NCBI RefSeq assembly: GCF_016919405.1
Contig: NZ_CP070353.1
Coordinates: forward strand, 1,116,001 to 1,180,000
DNA: 64,000 nt
DNA from: Ensifer sp. PDNC004
GTDB lineage: Bacteria > Pseudomonadota > Alphaproteobacteria > Rhizobiales > Rhizobiaceae
Reading direction: 5' to 3'
Shown: one piece after another, positions 9,710-19,779 of the stretch
How the letters are laid out: every line of letters begins with the position of its first letter
Numbering within the stretch: the stretch's first letter is position 1
The notes under the pieces: generated by a model
Told to the model about the DNA's origin: nothing
Database searches by the model: none
The model's input: only the letters and a program-made list of their open reading frames with translations
Translations under genes and position numbers: made by a program

Positions 9710-11356
9710 CTAAGCGCCCGGCCGCAAGCGGCTCTCGCTGAGCAGCCCGTTTTCCTCAAGGATGGGATAGGCGACGGAAGCGATATGCGCGTTGACGCGC
9801 TTCAGATCCCTGAGCATATCGAGATGCAGGGAGCTCGTCTGCAGGCTCTGGACCAGTCCGTCGCGTAGCCGCTCGATATGGCGCTCGGCGGAGCGTTTTT
9901 CCATGTGGCGCACGTTGACCTTCACCTCGATGAGCTGCTTGGCGAGATCGGCATTGCGGGTGACGAATATGGTCTGCGCGACACGCAGGTTGTCGATGGT
10001 CAGATTGAAGAGGCTCTTCAGCTCCTGATAGCCCTCCTCCGAGAACTTCAGGCCGTTGCTGACCTTCTTGGTGATCTGCTCGCACAGCCCCTTCTCGATG
10101 ATGTCGCCCATGTGTTCGAGATTGATGGCGTAGTCGATGATGACGATCGAGCGGCGGCCGTCGTCGGCGCTCAGGCCATCGCGGCCCAATCGCGACAGGA
10201 AGATCTTCACCTCCTGCTGCAGCTGATCGACCTGTTTTTCGAACTTGCCGATATCGCGGATGTCCGAAAGATCGTTGTTGTTGAAGGCGTTCGCGGCGCG
10301 CATCAACATCGCCTCGACCAGGTCGCCGACGCGCAAGACCTCGCGAGTGGCGCCCGAAAGCGCCATGACAGGCGTATTCAGCGTGCCCTCGTCGAGATAG
10401 CGCGGGCCGGTTTCCTCCGCTTCTCCATCCGGAATGAACCGGGCCATCAGCTGCGACAGCAATCCGGCGAAGGGCCAGGCAAGAATGGCGACAGCAAGGT
10501 TGAAGGCCAGGTGAATGTCGACCGGCAGGTTCTGGCGCGGCAGCGGCAGGCTCTGCAGAAACTCCACGCTCATGCCTGTCAACGGCAGCGCGATCAGGCA
10601 GCCAATGGCACGAACGACGAGGTTGCCGATGGTGACGCGGCGCGCCGACGGCGCGGAACCGAGCGTCGCCATGACGGGCGGAACAGCGCCACCAAGGTTG
10701 GCGCCAAGCACGAGTGCCACGGTCAGCCCGACGCTGAGGATGCCTGTCGTCGAGAGCGACAGCACCAGCATCACCACAGCGAGGCTCGACGACGACGCAA
10801 AGGCAAGTCCCGCGGAAATGAGCAGCGCCACCGGCCAGGCGCTGTCGAGCATCGACAGGAACGCCCCAAGGGCCGGACTGTCGCGCATCGGCTCCGTCGC
10901 CGCGCCCAAGAGTTGCAGCGACAGAAGCATGAGGCCGATGCCGACGAAGGCAGCACCCAGGCCCTGGCGGGCGTTCGACCGGCTGGCGCGGTGCAAGACC
11001 ACGCCGATGAGAATGACGAGCGGCGACAGCCACTCGATGCCGGTCGCCACGATCCAGGCGGTCATGGCGGTGCCGAGATTGGCGCCGAGCAGGACGATCT
11101 GCGCCATGCGCGAATGGATAAGCCCCTTCTCCACGAAGGATGCCGTCATCAGTGCCGTCGCCGTGGAACTTTGCAGCGCAAGCGTTGCGACAAGTCCGGT
11201 CACGAAGGAACGGAGAGAGCCGTCGGTTCCCTGAGCGAGGCCGGCGCGCAACCGCGCCCCGAAGGCACGGGTCACCCCGTCCTTGACCAGGGACAGGCCG
11301 AAGAGAAGCAGCGCCACTGCTCCAAACAGGTTTACCATCACGATTGTCGACTGCAT
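9710..11356 (-). CDS. Na/Pi cotransporter family protein with PhoU-like tail
   Basis: 548 residues. The N-terminal half is a repeated membrane domain with the paired QSST/SSSS signatures (LQSSTATALM and ASSSSLAVVML) of the type II sodium-phosphate cotransporter family. From about residue 350 on it is soluble and helical, resembling PhoU (MALSGATREVLRVGDLVEAML, then IIDYAINLEHMGDII). Likely a Na+-coupled phosphate carrier whose tail senses or regulates. The ATG at 11356 is chosen because GGGAAG precedes it and the first membrane helix begins at once (MQSTIVMVNLFGAVALLLFG); a longer reading frame upstream encodes nothing membrane-like. Confidence 0.85.
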   Translation of the reverse strand: MQSTIVMVNLFGAVALLLFGLSLVKDGVTRAFGARLRAGLAQGTDGSLRSFVTGLVATLALQSSTATALMTASFVEKGLIHSRMAQIVLLGANLGTAMTAWIVATGIEWLSPLVILIGVVLHRASRSNARQGLGAAFVGIGLMLLSLQLLGAATEPMRDSPALGAFLSMLDSAWPVALLISAGLAFASSSSLAVVMLVLSLSTTGILSVGLTVALVLGANLGGAVPPVMATLGSAPSARRVTIGNLVVRAIGCLIALPLTGMSVEFLQSLPLPRQNLPVDIHLAFNLAVAILAWPFAGLLSQLMARFIPDGEAEETGPRYLDEGTLNTPVMALSGATREVLRVGDLVEAMLMRAANAFNNNDLSDIRDIGKFEKQVDQLQQEVKIFLSRLGRDGLSADDGRRSIVIIDYAINLEHMGDIIEKGLCEQITKKVSNGLKFSEEGYQELKSLFNLTIDNLRVAQTIFVTRNADLAKQLIEVKVNVRHMEKRSAERHIERLRDGLVQSLQTSSLHLDMLRDLKRVNAHIASVAYPILEENGLLSESRLRPGA

Positions 11357-11705
11357 GGAATCTTCCCGCGGAAGCTCGAAAGAATCGCTCCGCCCCTGCA
11401 ACAGAACCACAGAACAGCGGCATGTTCGAGCCAATGCGACAGATATTTTTGGGTTGCCGGCTAATGAATCCGACATCAACTTCAACGTTCGCGCCGGCCC
11501 GTAAGGCGCACGCGTTTCGCAAGGTCCTCGCTTGCCGTGATCGTGTCGCGGCGGGCACCGAAAAAACAGGTGCACCACCGGGATCAACGATCCCGTGAGC
11601 GCGCGCAATTTGCGGCAAACAACCCTTCATTTCCTGTTTCGTTTGTTTTAAGGAACGATTTCGTTTGGCCGATGGCCACCGCATTGCAACGAGGTTTCTG
11701 CCCCC
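11357..11705. other. Divergent intergenic region
   Basis: This 349-bp gap separates the Na/Pi transporter gene (minus) from the PpiD-like gene (plus) and must hold both promoters. The only structure I see is a short perfect inverted repeat, GGGATC-AAC-GATCCC, at 11580-11594. I see no convincing small gene, RNA or terminator here. Confidence 0.4.
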
Positions 11706-13595
11706 ATGCTCGAATTTCTGAGAAGCGCCGCCCAGACCTGGGTCGTCAAAGGCCTGCTAATCGTTCTCGTTCTGTCGTTCATGGTGTGGGGCGGCTCGTC
11801 GCTGACGATGACCAACCAGTCGGACGCGGTGGTCGTCGTCGGTGACGTCAAGGTCAAGCCCCCGGAATTCCGGCTCGCCTACGAGACCATGCTGGCACAA
11901 GCATCCCGCCAGCTCGGCACGCGGCTGACGCCGCAGCAGGCGCGCGCTTTCGGCATCGAACAGCGGGTCTATTCGCAGATCGTCGCCGGCGCCGCTCTCG
12001 ACCAGCTCGCCAACGACATGAATCTCGGCCTGTCGCAGGATCGGCTCGCAAAGCTCATCGCCGACGATCCGGCATTCCACAGCGTCAACGGCCAGTTCGA
12101 CCGAATGACGTTCACGAGCGTGCTGCGCAATGCGGGCCTGCGCGAACAGGATTACATCAACAGCCAGAGCCAGACCGCGATCCGCTCCCAGATCGTCGAC
12201 GCGCTGTCGGATGGCTATGTCGCTCCGAAGGTTCTCACCGACGCGATCGGCGCCTACCGGCACGAGAAGCGCACGATCGATTACCTGCTGCTCTCGAATG
12301 CCAACATCGATCCCGTCAAGGTGCCCGGCGACGACGTGCTTTCTCCCTGGTACGACAACCGCAAGGCGAACTACCGCGCGCCGGAGTATCGCAAGATCAC
12401 CTACGTGAAGCTCGAGCCGACCGACGTCGCCGATCCGACCGTTGTGACCGACGACGAGATCCGCGCCGAATACGAACGCCGCAAGGAAAGCTTCCGCAGC
12501 GCTGCCGCGCGGACCATCGAACAGCTCTCCTTCACCTCGCGTGAAGCCGCAGACGCGGCGTCGGCAAAGCTTGCTGCCGGCACCAGCTTCGACGATCTCG
12601 TGAAGGCCGAAGGCAAGTCCTCCGCCGACGTACTTCTCGGCGAATTCACCAAGGATCGCGTTCCCGACGCCAAGATCGGCGAAGCCGCTTTTGCGCTGCA
12701 GGCCGACGGCGTGACCCCGGTTGTCGACGGTGCCTTCGGTCCCGTCATCCTGCGCGTGACGAACATTCGCCCGGAAACCGTCCGCAGCCTCGACGAAGTG
12801 AAGGAAGAACTGCGCAAGGACATCGCCCTGTCCACGGCGGGCGAGGAAGTGATGCGCCTGCATGACAAGATCGAAGACGAGCGCGCTTCCGGCGCGCCGA
12901 TCAAGGAAGTCGCCGACCAGCTCAAGCTGAAGTTCGTAACCGTCGATGCGGTGGACGCGACCGGCAAGGACAAGAACGGCGATGACGTCGTCGGCCTGCC
13001 GGAACAGGCAGCTCTTCTCCAGGAAGTCTTCAAGGCCGACGTCGGCGCCGAAACCCTGCCGGTGAATGTCGGCCGAGAAGGTTACGTCTGGTTCGACCTC
13101 GATGAAGTCATTCCAGCGCGCGATCGCACGATGGACGAAGCCCGCGACGAAATCGGCGCCGACTGGATGGCCGAGCAGCAGCGTGCAGCCCTGGCCAAGA
13201 AGGCCGGTGAACTGAAGCAGCGCGTCGAACAGGGCGCAAAGCTCGCCGACGTCGCGACCGAACTCGGCCTCGTCGTCGAAACCAAGGCAGGCCTGACGCG
13301 CGCAACCGCGGACGTCGCTCTCAGCCCGGCGGCCGTCGCCGCCGCCTTCTCCGGCGCGAACGGCTTTGTCACCAATGCTCCCGGCATCGGCGGCGAAGGT
13401 CAGATCCTTCTGCAGGTCACCTCGGTCGACACCGCCGGCCCGGCAGACGTGCTGCAGGACGACAGCCGCCAGATCGAGGCCCTCGCCCGCGTCAGCGGCG
13501 AGGACATCCTGGACCAGATGGTCGCCACGCTGCAGGCCGCCTACGGCGTTTCGATCAACCAGACGCTCGCTGAAACCGCCATTGCGCAACGATAG
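11706..13595 (+). CDS. PpiD-like periplasmic peptidyl-prolyl isomerase/chaperone (SurA_N + rotamase)
   Basis: 629 residues: a short cytoplasmic start, one membrane anchor ([18 protein letters not shown], about residues 13-30), then a large periplasmic part. The N-terminal chaperone region resembles SurA/PpiD ([12 protein letters not shown] through LREQDYI), and a parvulin-like segment follows at about residues 240-360. Proteins of this kind help outer-membrane and secreted proteins fold as they leave the Sec translocon. Only 17 nt separate it from trpD, so the two may share a transcript, a combination seen in several rhizobia as I recall. Confidence 0.88.
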   Translation: MLEFLRSAAQTWVVKGLLIVLVLSFMVWGGSSLTMTNQSDAVVVVGDVKVKPPEFRLAYETMLAQASRQLGTRLTPQQARAFGIEQRVYSQIVAGAALDQLANDMNLGLSQDRLAKLIADDPAFHSVNGQFDRMTFTSVLRNAGLREQDYINSQSQTAIRSQIVDALSDGYVAPKVLTDAIGAYRHEKRTIDYLLLSNANIDPVKVPGDDVLSPWYDNRKANYRAPEYRKITYVKLEPTDVADPTVVTDDEIRAEYERRKESFRSAAARTIEQLSFTSREAADAASAKLAAGTSFDDLVKAEGKSSADVLLGEFTKDRVPDAKIGEAAFALQADGVTPVVDGAFGPVILRVTNIRPETVRSLDEVKEELRKDIALSTAGEEVMRLHDKIEDERASGAPIKEVADQLKLKFVTVDAVDATGKDKNGDDVVGLPEQAALLQEVFKADVGAETLPVNVGREGYVWFDLDEVIPARDRTMDEARDEIGADWMAEQQRAALAKKAGELKQRVEQGAKLADVATELGLVVETKAGLTRATADVALSPAAVAAAFSGANGFVTNAPGIGGEGQILLQVTSVDTAGPADVLQDDSRQIEALARVSGEDILDQMVATLQAAYGVSINQTLAETAIAQR

Positions 13596-13612
13596 GCCCA
13601 AGGAAACCATGG

Positions 13613-14626
13613 ATGAGTGATCTGAAGCCATTCGTCGCCAAGGTCGCCGCCCGCGAGGCGCTGAACCGCGAAGACGCACGTGCCGCCTTCGAAATCATCA
13701 TGTCGGGTGCCGCAACGCCGTCGCAGATCGGCGGCTTTCTGATGGCATTGCGGGTGCGCGGCGAAACCGTCGATGAAATCGTCGGCGCGGTGGGCGCGAT
13801 GCGCGCCCGCATGCTGCCGGTCGATGCCCCGGCGGACGCGGTCGATATCGTTGGTACCGGCGGCGACGGCGCCGGCACCTACAACATCTCGACGCTTGCA
13901 TCGCTGATCGTCGCCGGCGCGGGCGTGCCGGTTGCCAAGCACGGCAACCGCGCGCTGAGCTCGAAGTCGGGCACGGCCGACGCGCTCTCCTGCCTCGGCG
14001 TCAAGCTCGACATCGGTCCGGAAGCGATCTCGAAATGCATCCGCGAGGCCGGTGTCGGCTTCATGTTCGCCCAGCAACACCATTCCGCCATGCGCCATGT
14101 CGGCCCGACGCGGGTGGAGCTTGGAACGCGTACGATCTTCAACCTGCTCGGTCCGCTCTCGAACCCCGCAGGCGTCAAGCGCCAGCTCGTCGGCGTCTAC
14201 GCGCCGCAGTGGGTGCAGCCGCTCGCCGAAGTGCTGCGCGATCTCGGCTCGGACAATGTCTGGGTCGTTCACGGCGACGGCCTCGACGAGATCACCACGA
14301 CAGGCACGACCGAGGTCGCCGAACTCAAGGACGGCAAGATTTCGACCTTCACGCTGACGCCGGCGGATTTCGGGCTTCAGACGGTGACGATCGATGCGCT
14401 CAAGGGCGGCGACGGTGCGCACAATGCGGTCGCGCTCCAGGCGGTGCTCAACGGTGCCGAGAACCCCTATCGGGACATTTCCCTTGCCAATGCGGCCGCA
14501 TCGCTGATGATAGCCGGACGGGCAAAGGACCTCACCGAAGGCATGGCGCTCGCGCGCCAGTCGCTTTCAAGCGGCGGCGCGAAGACCGCGCTGCAGCGCC
14601 TGATCAGCGTTTCGAACGCGGCCTGA
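13613..14626 (+). CDS. trpD: Anthranilate phosphoribosyltransferase
   Basis: Joins anthranilate to PRPP, the second step of tryptophan synthesis. The PRPP-binding loop is plain as [15 protein letters not shown] around residues 80-94, and the [17 protein letters not shown] block follows. The 337-residue length is typical. The ATG at 13613 follows an AAGGAAACC box. Stop and start are 14 nt apart from trpC, so the genes form a tight trpDC unit that continues into the molybdopterin genes. Confidence 0.97.
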   Translation: MSDLKPFVAKVAAREALNREDARAAFEIIMSGAATPSQIGGFLMALRVRGETVDEIVGAVGAMRARMLPVDAPADAVDIVGTGGDGAGTYNISTLASLIVAGAGVPVAKHGNRALSSKSGTADALSCLGVKLDIGPEAISKCIREAGVGFMFAQQHHSAMRHVGPTRVELGTRTIFNLLGPLSNPAGVKRQLVGVYAPQWVQPLAEVLRDLGSDNVWVVHGDGLDEITTTGTTEVAELKDGKISTFTLTPADFGLQTVTIDALKGGDGAHNAVALQAVLNGAENPYRDISLANAAASLMIAGRAKDLTEGMALARQSLSSGGAKTALQRLISVSNAA

Positions 14627-14640
14627 GGAAGGATCGGCAC

Positions 14641-15456
14641 ATGACGGATATCCTGCGCAAGATCGAAGCCTACAAGCGCGACGAGATCGCGGCCGCCAAG
14701 TCGCACGTCGCGCTCGACGAGCTCAAGGCGCGCATCGCTGACCAGTCCGCCCCGCGCGGCTTCCATGCGGCGCTCGCCGCACGCAAGGCCGCCGGCACGT
14801 TTGGACTGATCGCCGAAATCAAGAAGGCAAGCCCGTCGAAGGGGTTGATCCGCCCGGATTTCGATCCGCCGGCACTCGCCAAGGCCTATGAGGCCGGTGG
14901 CGCGGCCTGCCTGTCGGTGCTGACGGACGCCCCGAGCTTTCAGGGCGCGCCTGCCTTTCTCGAAGCGGCGCGCGCGGCCTGCGCCCTGCCGGCGCTGCGC
15001 AAGGACTTCATGTTCGACACCTACCAGGTGTTCGAGGCACGTGCCTGGGGCGCCGACTGCATCCTTCTGATCATGGCTTCGCTCAGCGACGACGACGCCC
15101 GCCGCCTTGAAGAAGCATCTTTCGAACTCGGCATGGACGTGCTGATCGAGGTGCATGACGCCGAAGAGATGGAACGGGCGCTGAAGCTCGCCTCGCCGCT
15201 CGTTGGCATCAACAACCGCAACCTCAGGACCTTCGAGGTCGATCTCGCTGTTTCCGAGCAGCTTGCGGGCATGGTGCCTGCCGACCGTCTGCTCGTCGGC
15301 GAAAGCGGCATCTTCACGCATGCGGATTGCCAGCGGCTGGAAAAGAGCGGCATCACGACCTTCCTCGTCGGCGAGAGCCTGATGCGCAAGAGTGACGTCG
15401 AATCAGCAACACGCGCACTTCTGACGGGCGTTGCGACCACGCTGGCGGCCGAGTGA
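14641..15456 (+). CDS. trpC: Indole-3-glycerol-phosphate synthase
   Basis: Closes the indole ring in tryptophan synthesis. The (beta/alpha)8-barrel motifs are present: [11 protein letters not shown] with the catalytic Lys, [24 protein letters not shown] and LLVGESGI. The frame is open far upstream, but ATG 14641 is set by the conserved N-terminus [16 protein letters not shown] and an AGGAAGG box just before it. At 271 residues it is complete. Its TGA overlaps the moaC start (TGATG), implying translational coupling. Confidence 0.97.
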   Translation: MTDILRKIEAYKRDEIAAAKSHVALDELKARIADQSAPRGFHAALAARKAAGTFGLIAEIKKASPSKGLIRPDFDPPALAKAYEAGGAACLSVLTDAPSFQGAPAFLEAARAACALPALRKDFMFDTYQVFEARAWGADCILLIMASLSDDDARRLEEASFELGMDVLIEVHDAEEMERALKLASPLVGINNRNLRTFEVDLAVSEQLAGMVPADRLLVGESGIFTHADCQRLEKSGITTFLVGESLMRKSDVESATRALLTGVATTLAAE

Positions 15457-15944
15457 TGAGCAAGCCGACGCTCACGCATATCGGTGGCAGCGGCGAAGCG
15501 AACATGGTGGATGTCGGCGACAAGACCGAGACGGTGCGCATCGCCGTCGCCGAGGGCCATGTGCGGATGAAGGCGGAAACGCTGACGCTCATTCTTGAAG
15601 GCGACGCCAAGAAGGGCGACGTCATCGGCACGGCGCGGCTGGCGGGCATCATGGCTGCCAAGCAGACCGCCAACCTCATTCCACTCTGCCACCCGCTGAT
15701 GCTGACCAAGGTCACCGTCGACATCACGCCGGATCCGACGCTTCCTGGCCTTCGGGTCGAGGCGCTTGCCAAGCTGACGGGGCGCACCGGCGTCGAAATG
15801 GAAGCACTGACGGCTGTCAGCGTCGCCTGCCTCACCATCTACGACATGGCGAAAGCCGCGGATCGCGAGATGGAAATCGGCGGCATCCAGCTGGTCAGCA
15901 AGTCCGGCGGACGATCCGGCGACTACCGACGCGAAGGGAACTGA
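15456..15944 (+). CDS. moaC: Cyclic pyranopterin monophosphate synthase MoaC
   Basis: Acts with MoaA to make cyclic pyranopterin monophosphate, the first stable intermediate of the molybdenum cofactor. The signature stretch [12 protein letters not shown] and the conserved LIPLCHPL and [10 protein letters not shown] segments with active-site residues are all present. The length of 162 residues is normal. The ATG overlaps the trpC stop; a GTG 3 nt earlier is in frame but unneeded. moeA begins 4 nt after its stop. Confidence 0.97.
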   Translation: MSKPTLTHIGGSGEANMVDVGDKTETVRIAVAEGHVRMKAETLTLILEGDAKKGDVIGTARLAGIMAAKQTANLIPLCHPLMLTKVTVDITPDPTLPGLRVEALAKLTGRTGVEMEALTAVSVACLTIYDMAKAADREMEIGGIQLVSKSGGRSGDYRREGN

Positions 15945-15948
15945 GGCC

Positions 15949-17160
15949 ATGGCGTTGCTGTCCGTCGAAGACGCGCTTGAGCGAATCCTCCACGGCGCCA
16001 CGCCACCGCAATTGACAGAACTCGTCAGCCTTCATGACGGGCTTGCCCGCGTGCTGTCTCAAGATCTTCCTGCGCGCGTCACCCACCCGGCCTTCGACAA
16101 TTCGGCGATGGACGGCTACGCCGTGCGCCACCGGGACATCGAGACCATCGGCTCCGAACTGACCGTGATCGGCCAATCGGCGGCAGGCCACGGCTTCAAG
16201 GGCGAGATGAAGGCGGGCGAAGCCGTGCGCATCTTCACCGGTGCGCCAGTGCCATCGGGCGCCGATACGGTGATCATCCAGGAAGATACCGAGCGGTTGC
16301 CGGGCAACCGGATCCGCACCACATTCGTGCCCGGCAAGGGGCGACATATCCGAACCGAAGGCCAGGACTTTATCGCCGGCGAAGCGGGACTTTCGGCGGG
16401 CGACGTGCTCGATGCCGGGCGCTTGACGCTCGCTGCCGGGATGAACCATGCCAGCCTGCCGGTCTTCAAACGCCCGCGGATCGCCATCCTGGCGACGGGC
16501 GACGAGCTGGTGGCTCCGGGCAGCAAGCCGGGCGACGATCAGATCATCGCCTCCAACAGCTTCGGAGTCGCGACGATTGCGCGCGACAACGGCGCGGAGG
16601 TCATCGATCTCGGCATCGTCCGCGACGATCGGGACGCGATCAGTGCGGAGATCAGGCGAGCTCAGGACGCCGATGTCGACGTAATCGTCACGCTCGGCGG
16701 CGCTTCTGTCGGCGACCATGACCTGGTGCAGTCGACGCTCATTGCCTGCGGCATGACGCTCGACTTCTGGCGCATCGCCATGCGGCCGGGAAAACCGCTC
16801 ATGGTGGGACAACTCGGAAAGACCACGGTGCTCGGCCTACCGGGCAATCCGGTCTCCAGCCTCGTCTGTGCCCTGCTCTTCCTCGAGCCGCTGATCCGTA
16901 AGCTCGCCCGCTTGCCATCGCGCGACCGATTGACGACCGCGCGGCTTGCAAGCCCGCTTCCGGGCAACGATGTCAGGCAGGACTATGTGCGCGCGCGCCT
17001 GACGAGGGACAGCGACGGCGCATTGTTTGCCCATCCCTTCTCGCGGCAGGACTCGTCGATGATGAAGGTTTTCGCGCAGTCCGATTGCCTGATCGTGCGG
17101 CCGCCGCACGCGGCCGAGGCGCCCGCGGGCACGACCTGCGACATTCTCAGGATTCGCTGA
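15949..17160 (+). CDS. moeA: Molybdopterin molybdenumtransferase MoeA
   Basis: Inserts molybdate into adenylated molybdopterin. Visible family motifs include FDNSAMDGYAVR, GEAVRIFTGAPVPSGADTVI, a MoCF-type core with ATGDELV and TLGGASVGDHD, and GLPGNPVS. The 403-residue protein is full length and ends with the beta-barrel domain IV. It is the last gene of the ppiD-trpD-trpC-moaC-moeA run and is followed by a hairpin terminator. In several rhizobia I recall lexA following moeA; here a convergent corC-like gene lies there instead. Confidence 0.96.
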   Translation: MALLSVEDALERILHGATPPQLTELVSLHDGLARVLSQDLPARVTHPAFDNSAMDGYAVRHRDIETIGSELTVIGQSAAGHGFKGEMKAGEAVRIFTGAPVPSGADTVIIQEDTERLPGNRIRTTFVPGKGRHIRTEGQDFIAGEAGLSAGDVLDAGRLTLAAGMNHASLPVFKRPRIAILATGDELVAPGSKPGDDQIIASNSFGVATIARDNGAEVIDLGIVRDDRDAISAEIRRAQDADVDVIVTLGGASVGDHDLVQSTLIACGMTLDFWRIAMRPGKPLMVGQLGKTTVLGLPGNPVSSLVCALLFLEPLIRKLARLPSRDRLTTARLASPLPGNDVRQDYVRARLTRDSDGALFAHPFSRQDSSMMKVFAQSDCLIVRPPHAAEAPAGTTCDILRIR

Positions 17161-17197
17161 ACAAACCAAGCGCGAGCCATCTGGACCCGCAAAAGCA

Positions 17198-17222
17198 AAA
17201 GGCCGGGCAGAACCCGACCTTT
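17198..17222 (+). terminator. Terminator of the trp-moa run
   Basis: AAAGGCCGGG-CAGAA-CCCGACCTTT is a 10-bp stem with one G.T pair and a 5-nt loop, followed by TTTGTT. It begins 37 nt after the moeA stop, so it is a good intrinsic terminator for the upstream operon. Confidence 0.8.
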
Positions 17223-17321
17223 GTTCCCGTTCGATCTCGGCGATGATCACGTGGCTTCGTCATAGAGCGCCATGTCAGCGTGGCGCTGTCACTGTTTTAC
17301 AGCATCAGGCCGGCGTGCGAA

Positions 17322-18614
17322 TCAATTGACCGTCGCATCCGAGCGGCTGACCAGGATCTTGTCGATACGGCGCGCGTCCATGTCGACCACTTCAAAGCGG
17401 TAGCCATGGGCAATCGCGACATCGCCCTCTTCCGGCGTCTTGCGCAGTTGCTGGACGAGGAAGCCGGCAATGGTCTCGAAATTGCCATCGGCGTCGATGC
17501 CTTCGATGCCGATTGTCAGGTGGATTTCGTCGATCGGCGTGCGGCCGTCGACAAGGTAGCTTCCGTCTTCGCGCTGGCGGATCAGGGCATGCTCGATGTC
17601 GTCGTAGTTCGACGGCAAGACGCCAACGATCGCTTCGAGAATATCGGCGATGGTGATGATACCCTCGGTGCTTCCGTACTCGTCGACGATCATTGCCATG
17701 TTGATGCTCGACGACTTGAAGGCTTCCAGTGCCTTCAGGCACGACGCCGTCTCCGGCAATGTGTGGATTTCCTTGATGTACCTGCGGACATCGAACGGTC
17801 CGGAGGTCGGAGCGTTTAGAATTTCCTTTGCCAGAACCGCGCCGAGAACGTCGCCGCTTGGACCGTCAACCACCGGGTAGCGGGAATGGCCGAACTGATC
17901 GATCTTGCGGCCAACCGTTTCGAGGCTGTCGTTGACGTCGATAAAGCTCACCTCGGTGCGGTGGGTCATGATCGACTTCACGTTGCGGTCGCCGAGGCGG
18001 ATGATTCGCCGAAGCATCTCGTGCTCCGACTTTTCGATCGCGCCGCTTTCGACGCCTTCGGCCATGATCGCGTGGACTTCCTCTTCCGTCACATGATCCG
18101 GATCGTCGGGGCGGATGCCGAGAAGACGCATGGCGAGCGATGCCGCCGTCTCGAAGAGGTAGACGACCGGCGCTGCGATCCGTGACAACAGATGCATCGG
18201 GCGCGCGACGAACATCGCCAGCACCTCGGAATTCTTCAGCGCCAGCTGCTTCGGGATAAGTTCGCCGATAACCACCGACAGGAAGGTGATGAGGGTAACG
18301 ACAAGCACGAGGGCAACCGTGTTGCCGTAAGGATTGATCCAGGCGATCTCATCGAGCAGCGGCGCAAACTTCGCAGCGATGGTCGCGCCGCCGTAGGCGC
18401 CGGCCAAGGTGCCGACGAGCGTGATGCCGACCTGAACCGTGGAAAGAAACTTGCCGGGGTCTTCAGCAAGGCGCAGCGCCACCTCGGCGCGGGCATTTCC
18501 CTGTTTTGCCATCTGGCGAAGCATGGGCTTGCTTGCCGAGACGATTGCCATTTCCGAGAGAGCAAAAAATGCATTGATCAAAAGCAGGACGAAAATGACA
18601 AAAAACTCGGACAT
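17322..18614 (-). CDS. HlyC/CorC (CNNM) family transporter-like protein
   Basis: 430 residues in the classic order: an N-terminal DUF21/CNNM membrane domain (first helix FFVIFVLLLINAFFALSEMA, further helices to about residue 160), a paired CBS domain (about 205-330), and a C-terminal CorC_HlyC domain (about 345-425, with GRTPIDEIHL and DGNFETIAGFLV). The family is linked to Mg2+/Co2+ efflux and adenine-nucleotide sensing, and the older 'hemolysin' name is misleading. The gene stands alone between two terminators and is convergent with moeA. Confidence 0.9.
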   Translation of the reverse strand: MSEFFVIFVLLLINAFFALSEMAIVSASKPMLRQMAKQGNARAEVALRLAEDPGKFLSTVQVGITLVGTLAGAYGGATIAAKFAPLLDEIAWINPYGNTVALVLVVTLITFLSVVIGELIPKQLALKNSEVLAMFVARPMHLLSRIAAPVVYLFETAASLAMRLLGIRPDDPDHVTEEEVHAIMAEGVESGAIEKSEHEMLRRIIRLGDRNVKSIMTHRTEVSFIDVNDSLETVGRKIDQFGHSRYPVVDGPSGDVLGAVLAKEILNAPTSGPFDVRRYIKEIHTLPETASCLKALEAFKSSSINMAMIVDEYGSTEGIITIADILEAIVGVLPSNYDDIEHALIRQREDGSYLVDGRTPIDEIHLTIGIEGIDADGNFETIAGFLVQQLRKTPEEGDVAIAHGYRFEVVDMDARRIDKILVSRSDATVN

Positions 18615-18780
18615 GGTCTCCAGGTCACCGTTGACGAAAGTCGCTCCGCAAGGAGCGAGCCCTCACCAAATAAGGCCAGCGCGCGATCCGAGCAAGCACA
18701 AGCAATGAAATCGCTGCAATCTTCTGAACATTGGAAGGGTCGAGCGCTGTTTTGTTGAACAATCTCGAGCGCACGCAGCA

Positions 18781-19524
18781 TCAACTGCGGCTGTGCAGGG
18801 CGCTGCGAACACGCTCGCGTCCGATCTTGATCACGTTTTCCATCGCAAGGCGCGCGCCGACCTCGTCACGCCTGCCGATTTCCTCGACGATCCGAATATG
18901 GTTGCGGGCGACTTCGTCTATACCGCCCTTTTCGGCGACCGGGGAGCTCAGCTTGAAGACACCGACCAGCGCCGCTTCGATCAGCCCGCCGACCGTGCGC
19001 ATGAAGGGGTTGCCGGAGGCCTCGGCGACAGCAAGGTGGAATTTCAGGTCAGCGCCGGCGAGGCTCTCGGCACTGTGGCCTTCCTCGCCCATCGCAACCG
19101 CGAGCCGCATCATGCGGCTGATTTCGGCCTCCGACGCGTTTCGCGCCGCGAGCGCGGCGGCATGCGGCTCGAAGGCCAGGCGCACCTCGCTGAGGTGATA
19201 GAGGAACTCTTCGTCGACACCGCACTCGAAATGCCAGGTCAGGATATCGTTGTCGAACAGGTTCCAGTCGTTGCGGGGCGTCACGCGGGTGCCGATTCGC
19301 GCCCGCGGCACGACCAGCCCCTTGGCGGCGAGCGTCTTCATCGCTTCGCGCAGAACGGTTCGCGACACCTTGAAACGGGCCGCGAGTTCCGGGTCACCCG
19401 GAAGAATGGAGCCGACTGGAAATTCGCCGGATATGATAGCCTTGCCGAGTTGATCGACAACATGTGCGTGGCTCGTGCGCTTGCGCGAGCCGGACACAAC
19501 GGTTTCCAGCACACTCCTGTTCAA
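18781..19524 (-). CDS. FadR/GntR-family transcriptional regulator
   Basis: An N-terminal winged helix-turn-helix (AARFKVSRTVLREAMKTLAAKG) and a C-terminal FCD ligand-binding domain with the metal-binding pattern (LRLAVAMG, KFHLAVAEASGN, NHIRIVEEI). FCD proteins usually repress sugar-acid or carboxylate genes. An ATG at 19560 gives 12 more residues but has no ribosome site. The TTG at 19524 sits just after GGAGGAGATGGA, so I chose it. The gene is isolated; the BMP transporter operon ends just upstream on the same strand, so it could regulate that operon, but nothing in the sequence proves it. Confidence 0.8.
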   Translation of the reverse strand: MNRSVLETVVSGSRKRTSHAHVVDQLGKAIISGEFPVGSILPGDPELAARFKVSRTVLREAMKTLAAKGLVVPRARIGTRVTPRNDWNLFDNDILTWHFECGVDEEFLYHLSEVRLAFEPHAAALAARNASEAEISRMMRLAVAMGEEGHSAESLAGADLKFHLAVAEASGNPFMRTVGGLIEAALVGVFKLSSPVAEKGGIDEVARNHIRIVEEIGRRDEVGARLAMENVIKIGRERVRSALHSRS

Positions 19525-19730
19525 TCCATCTCCTCCAGGCACTCCCCTGCCTGACTTCATACGGCGCGCTGCGCCACAACGCCTTCGTGCGAAGCACGGA
19601 GGTCACCCCTAAACCTGTGCAAATGAATGTAGTTTGAACGGTCGATTCCGGAAAGCCCCAGGGCGGGTGCAAAACCGTAAACCGCGCACCGCCGAACGGA
19701 CAAGCAACCCTTACGCGATCTCCCAACGAC

Positions 19731-19755
19731 AAACCCCGCCGAAATGGCGGGGTTT
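19731..19755 (-). terminator. Terminator after the BMP transporter operon
   Basis: AAACCCCGCC-ATTTC-GGCGGGGTTT read on the minus strand is a perfect 10-bp stem with a 5-nt loop, ending in TTTGT. It lies 24 nt past the stop of the substrate-binding protein gene. That fits termination after the gene I take as last in the operon, and it isolates the GntR gene from it. Confidence 0.8.
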
Positions 19756-19779
19756 GCATTGTGTTTCGTAGGCGCTTGC

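Noticed and set aside
9878..11464. 528-codon frame antisense to the Na/Pi transporter gene
   Set aside because: Shadow of a high-GC gene; charged low-complexity translation without motifs.
11757..13679. 640-codon frame antisense to the PpiD-like gene
   Set aside because: Same reason; the sense gene has signal anchor and family motifs.
17161..17321. lexA or an SOS box after moeA
   Set aside because: No lexA coding sequence and no GAAC-N7-GTTC-type box is present; the gap holds only a terminator and a flank.
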